Positions 59,559 through 64,000 of a stretch of 64,000 nucleotides of DNA are shown here, piece after piece (position 1 is the stretch's first letter; each line of letters begins with the position of its first letter). Source of the stretch: Moniliella sp. 'wahieum' (lineage: Eukaryota; Basidiomycota; Moniliellomycetes; Moniliellales; Moniliellaceae); the NCBI GenBank assembly GCA_003971905.1, contig RSEE01000005.1:1178001-1242000 (forward strand), given 5' to 3'. The notes beneath the pieces are model-generated. The model was not told the origin of the DNA and did no database searches. It saw nothing but the letters and a program-made list of their open reading frames with translations. The position numbers and the translations under genes were made by a program.

Positions 59559-62500
59559 ATGGCGAGCCAGATGAGCCTCAGCGCCAAGGAGCAGCTCGCG
59601 GCCGAGACGGGCCGCTTGGGATCCGTCGGCCCTGCAGCGCCCATTCCGGCCCAACTCCAAATCAGCGCAGCTGTGTCGGCTCGCGCGTCCGAAGTGCAGG
59701 CGCTCCTGCGCATGATGAAGGCCGCGCGCGCCAACCAGACGACGCGGGCGTGGCAGCAGCTGCCGCGTGAGTTGCGTCGGAGAGCAGCGAGCCACAACGT
59801 CCTTCGCTTGCCTCGCCGGTTGCGTGCCAAGGCGTTGCGCGAGATGGAGGCGTCCAAGACCCAGCCCCGGACCCGTGCCTCACTCCGCGCACGGTTTGCC
59901 AACCATCCACACACGGCTGCCGCTCGTCGACGCGAACGGCTTCGTGACCGTGCGGCTCGGCCGGAAGCCCAATGGCTCGAGACCCACCGCTGGCACGCCA
60001 AACGGTTCCGTATGACCCGTGGAGCTGATGACAAGCGCCCCGCCCCCACCGCCTTAAGCCCAATCGCGCTCCAGCCGCCGAGCCGCTCCCCATGCCCGTC
60101 GTCGTCGCACAGACCCCTCATCAAAAGTCCCAACGCACTACATGGCGCGCCGCCTCGGACTCGGTCGTTCTCCACGACGCCAGTTATTCGGCATGGTTTC
60201 GGTTGGACTCAACGGCTGAGAGCAAGCAAGACGCCGCTCAAGCTCTCTCCGCCGTCTTGCATGCCGCTGGAGTCGCTTCCACCCCGGCGTGTGCAGTGCA
60301 GGAAGAGCTTCTTTTCTCTGGATCCTATGCTTCCGAATCGGTACTTCTTTCATCTGCCCATACCGACAGAGGGCAAGAGTCGGGGGACAACCTTGCCCGC
60401 GTTGTTGCCCCCGTTTTGCTTCTTCGCTTCACTCACTTGACCAGAGCAAGCGCGGTTCTTCGTACCCATCCTTCTGTGGTAGAAAACGTGCAGAAAGCTC
60501 TCCAAGCGGCTATCCGTTTAACCAAGACGGAAGCGAAGGTGGTCTTGACACCTATGGCTTTAGCTCCTCACCCCTCTGTGGCTGTGCCCAACGAACGATC
60601 GAACCCTCGTCGGGTACGAGATGCAGATTCCCCCCTGCCAGTGTCCAAGACCCCAACATCGGATCACGTCTCCAAGACTGGAAGTCACAAACGGCGACAG
60701 CAAGTCCGTGCTGCCCTCAACTTTTGGTCGGGCAAAGGGCCCAACACGCCTCGCAAGCGCCTGCGCGGGCATGCAGGACAAGCGTTTGTTGGGCCCATCG
60801 CGGGCCCCCAAGCTGGATGGAACACGTTTACTCTCACTGGCCCCGGTGCTGGCAGACTGCTTGGTGCAGTGTTGACCCCAGCTCCCGATACCCCGGACGC
60901 GACCACGCGAGCGTTGCAGCTGATCTCTCAGAAGCTTTCTCCGAGCCATGCCTCGAGGGTCTTCGTCTTCACTGGTGCAAGATCCTCGTCTTGCCTTCCC
61001 TCCTAAACTTCCCCCCCCAACGAGCCCTTGGCGCTTCGCAATGCCGCCAAGAGGGCCAAAGATGAGTTTGGACGTCCTCAGCCCCAACCCCGGCCTCGAT
61101 CTCGTAAGCGCAAACGACAACAAACTGTCCAAGATGCCACAGGCCAAGATGGGCTGCCGGTGGCAGTCGAGCAGTTTAAACCATCCTCGCCAGCCTTACT
61201 CCTGGCCCTTCGTCTCTGGAGCCCAACCCTGTTCTCCATCAATTTTTCTATGCTCCTCCCGATCTGCCTTATTATACCCAGGGGGATATTGACGCTCGTC
61301 GGTCCTGTGCGGCAGGAGGGCTGGTTCCCGGGGCTGTGGTGCGGCCCAGCCCAAGGGACCAAAACCTCCCCGTGCTCTTGATCCGGACGGATGTAAGGAG
61401 CAGGGCGCTGCCCCCCTGTTTTCGGCCTCGGACTTGGAGTCTGCTCTGTCTGCTCAGGCCGGCTCCAAGGCAAAGGAAGGCGATGCGTCGGCTGGGTGGA
61501 CCTTGCTGGTCCCACGAGGGTGGGGAATGGCGTTCTGGAAGAGCCTGGTCCACCCGCACACACGTGTCGCTGCGCAGGACACCCAGGCCACCTAGCCCTC
61601 GAGGCACGCGCACCTACCTTTCCTGACGATTTTGTTACTCCTCTTCCGCCAGGGAGCCAGGGCCCGCTCTGCCTCTGCCCCCCACCCATCCTTTTGCCCA
61701 TCTCTGGCACACGCGCGCTCTCGTCGCTCGACGGGACTGGAAGCGGCATCCTTCAGGCAAACGGACGGCGTTGCCTCCCGATTCCGATGCCGCAGGACAC
61801 CCCCTGACCGCCTTCATCCCCTCGGGCCCCAACCTCTTCCCCCACCATGCCGCCACGTGGCTCGTGGCAGCCCGTATGGCGCGCGCGCGCGCCCTGGCCG
61901 AGCTGCCTCTCACCCCGCTGCCTGGACTGGAGACCAAGCTGGAGGAAAGGACACCTTGGTTGCTCCATGTCACCTCTGCGGATGCCACGGCCTGGTTGGG
62001 CCTCGCCTATGCGCTCTTTTCTCCCCAAGCAACTCCCAGCACCGATGGTGCCCAACTGGCGTGCGCGTTGCAGCAAGTCTCTTCCCTCCCCCCGCGCCAC
62101 ACCCGGCCTCGCAGCCCGTCTGGCCACGTGCTTTGTCCTGGTCCACATTGCCTGTGTGCGCAGGGGCACGCTCACCGCACCCATCGTTGCTGCTCGTCCC
62201 ACAGCAGGAGGATCACCTGTGGCGCTCCGCCTTGCACCAGCTTGCGTTGGACGGGAAAGATGAGGTGGCCAAAGAACGATCGAGAGGCTAGAGATGTCGC
62301 GTGTGCCGGCACCCAAAGCACGTACGTCCCGCTGCCCATCGGACCTGACCGCGAACCCGGTGAACCCGCACAACCGCCGTCCTGGCACCACAAGCAACAC
62401 CAGCGACGCTCAGCGCGTCCGCGCCGACGTACGCCTCTTGGGCACCCAAGATGCTCGGGTAGGTACCGTGACCAGCGCTGGGTTTTCCCTCACCCACGGC

Positions 62501-62725
62501 CGCGCCCATGGGGTGGGTGCGATCAGTCTGCTAGCCCTCTGCCACCTCATGTTGCGCGATCAGATTTATTTGCCGGCGCTGCCGGACGGAGAGGCAACCA
62601 ATGCTGGGCCGTGCCAGCGCGGTCGGGTCGGACGCAACCCCGTCACCACTGCCCGCCTCGTCGCGGTCCAGAACGCGCCGGGAGAGCCACGTCGGGCTGC
62701 GACGGTGGAACCCATTGTGTTGTAG
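59559..62725 (+). CDS. POP1: RNase P/MRP subunit Pop1
   Basis: Pop1 is the largest protein of RNase P and RNase MRP, needed for tRNA 5' and rRNA processing in the nucleus/nucleolus. The start at 59559 (MASQMSLSAKEQLAAE) leads quickly to the Pop1 N-terminal signature: TTRAWQQLPRELRRRAASHN, VLRLPRRLRAKALREME, then an Arg-rich run and WLETHRWHAKRFRM. Next come AQTPHQKSQRTTWRAASDSV and VLHDASYSAWFRL. The POPLD-like part near 61480 reads GWTLLVPRGWGMAFWKSLVH. The C-terminal domain reads DARVGTVTSAGFSLTHGRAH, HGVGAISLLAL and ARLVAVQNAPGEPRRA, ending at 62725. The locus spans 3.2 kb, fitting a protein of about 1,000 residues. It has eight or more one-base frame changes, the worst affected gene here, but all Pop1 blocks are in order. 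Confidence 0.88.
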
Positions 62726-63323
62726 CACCCGGCGCGGCATATGGCTGCTACTAACAGTTGATGCTGTGGGCTCTCTGTTTGTAGTCTGCCGGTAAAATAG
62801 TGATGGATTGCACTTCAAGCTTCAAGCTAAGGGATGGGAGAGAGCAGCTAGTGATAGGCACTGTCGTGGAGTGTTGTTGGGATTAAGCTTGAAGTAGCAA
62901 AGCGTACAGGCGGGCAATTTGCTGGGTTAAACGTTAAACATGCCCACTGAATACTGATCCACTAGTTTGGACCGCCAAGTCACCTTCTTTTCCTTCATCA
63001 GCCGCCACGGCACCCTACAACGCACCAAATAACCAGCCAACCGGCGGGACTGGGTCTCGGACACCGTTGCCTGTGGGCCTTTTGATAAAATTGTATGGCC
63101 CAAGTCGATTGCGAGTACTATACAGAGACCCCCACGATCGTAATTGGAGAAAAGGTATATGCTACTACCTCTCTTCCTCTCCGAGAAAGTGCAAGCTGGG
63201 CATGGTCAAAAGCAAAAACAAGGATCATGATAGTAGTACAAAGAGGGATGCTCTTCTTGGGGTGAATATTAGTTGAGACGACCCAAGGAACTGCAGGAGT
63301 GCAAGACAAAGTGACTGAATGGG
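62726..63323. other. Intergenic
   Basis: No gene between the convergent neighbours. It has cttcaagcttcaagct (62814) and gggttaaacgttaaacatg (62923), words shared with other intergenic stretches of this window. Confidence 0.6.
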
Positions 63324-64000
63324 TTAGAGTGAGTCGGTTAAACGGATCACTACCGCCCCGCCCTCGGGGTAGGTTGGGCAGGGAGAAGCGTGTGTGGCTT
63401 CGGGGAGGGACAAGATGACGGGCGGGAGCCTGGGGCACAGAGATCCATCGTCAAACGCCTGGGCGGTGGCTTGGAGTGCCCTCTGGGCTTCCGAGGCGGA
63501 AAGGGCGCCCACTCCTCTCACTGTCTCGAAACGAGAGGAGGCGGAGGTCTTTGTACGGACAGCACGCCACGGAGCGAAGGAAGATGATTTGACCAAGCGC
63601 GTCGTATCTGCCCCATCATATACCACCACCCTCCCGGTGGAACTCTGCACCCGCATCATCGCCTTTTGCCCGGCTTCCAGTCCCGTCGGATCGACAATCA
63701 AGTCGAACTTGTGCTCCCGCAGCACCGACGAGACTGCCCAGGATACTTCCCCCCCACCACCTCGTGCGCCCCATGGGCCTTGCCCTCCGCCACCGCCGTG
63801 GGGCCCATAGACCCGGGTGCATGGGCGACCAGATACAGTCCCAGCTCAGCTTGCCGTCTTCGACACGCTTGCAACGTTACCAACCCCACTCCTTGGTGGG
63901 CATGTAGAATCAGCACCCGGTCCCCTCGCTCCAACCGACAACAAAACCGCTCCACAATCTCTTCTGCCACCATCGCAGGCACTGCGAGACACGCCAGCGA
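63324..64000 (-). CDS. Medium-chain dehydrogenase/reductase, quinone-oxidoreductase-like (3' part)
   Basis: The gene enters from the right edge, so the N-terminal part is missing. The visible region starts MPAMVAEEIVERFCCRLERG and continues DRVLILHAHQGVGLVTLQAC, the nucleotide-binding AxxGVGxxxxQ motif of the MDR superfamily. YLVAHAPG, KAHGAHEVVGGKYPG and FDLIVDPTGLEAGQKAMMRV then give the rest of the Rossmann half. The tail includes GRVVVYDGADTT and ARLPPVILSLPEA-like sequence and ends VVIRLTDSL at 63324. No zinc ligands are visible in this part. It resembles the NADPH quinone reductase/RTN4IP1 side of the family; substrate unknown. One frame change lies near 63720. Confidence 0.72.

Overview
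This window is nuclear DNA of a GC-rich filamentous or yeast-like fungus, most likely a basidiomycete. Genes carry short introns (about 43-116 nt, GT..AG with CTGAC/CTAAC-like branch sites). The gene set is eukaryotic and fungal: a DASH kinetochore subunit, Hel2, Sed5, Cmc2, a CYP51, Wss1, Adk1, Gcv3, an NMN adenylyltransferase and Pop1. A large disordered protein ends in a coiled-coil tail of a kind I associate with basidiomycetes. I cannot fix the order or genus from sequence alone; a Tremellomycete such as a Trichosporonales yeast is a guess.

Layout. 1-11 kb: a tail-anchor fragment (possibly Fis1), HEL2, DAD1, a tRNA-Thr with a partial tandem copy, an unrecognised RS-rich gene, an unrecognised membrane gene, SED5 and CMC2. 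12-23 kb: one very long minus-strand gene for a low-complexity protein. 23-36 kb: gene-poor DNA with three copies of a ~175 bp dispersed repeat, ERG11/CYP51 and a one-finger C2H2 regulator. 36-47 kb: a GPI-anchored heparinase II/III-like enzyme, a Rap1-Myb-like protein divergent from the DNA-protein crosslink protease WSS1, and an O-methyltransferase. 48-54 kb: ADK1, GCV3, an NMN adenylyltransferase and a Gre2-like reductase. 54.8-58.4 kb: a LINE with reverse transcriptase and a restriction-like endonuclease region, followed head-to-tail by two internally deleted copies that keep the same 5'-terminal ~84 nt. 59.5-64 kb: POP1 and the 3' part of a medium-chain dehydrogenase/reductase gene.

Most conserved genes (HEL2, SED5, ERG11, ADK1, GCV3, NMNAT, POP1 and others) carry several one-base reading-frame breaks while protein similarity continues across them, often at short homopolymers. 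WSS1 and the O-methyltransferase are uninterrupted. The simplest reading is uncorrected long-read assembly error, not mass pseudogenisation. Gene limits below therefore span the whole locus and are not single open frames.

There is no metabolic cluster; the genes are a normal housekeeping mixture. The most unusual items are the LINE array with its retained 5' block, the dispersed repeat family, the giant disordered protein, the start-codon micro-exons, and the Rap1-like/WSS1 divergent pair with a TTGCAA-repeat promoter.
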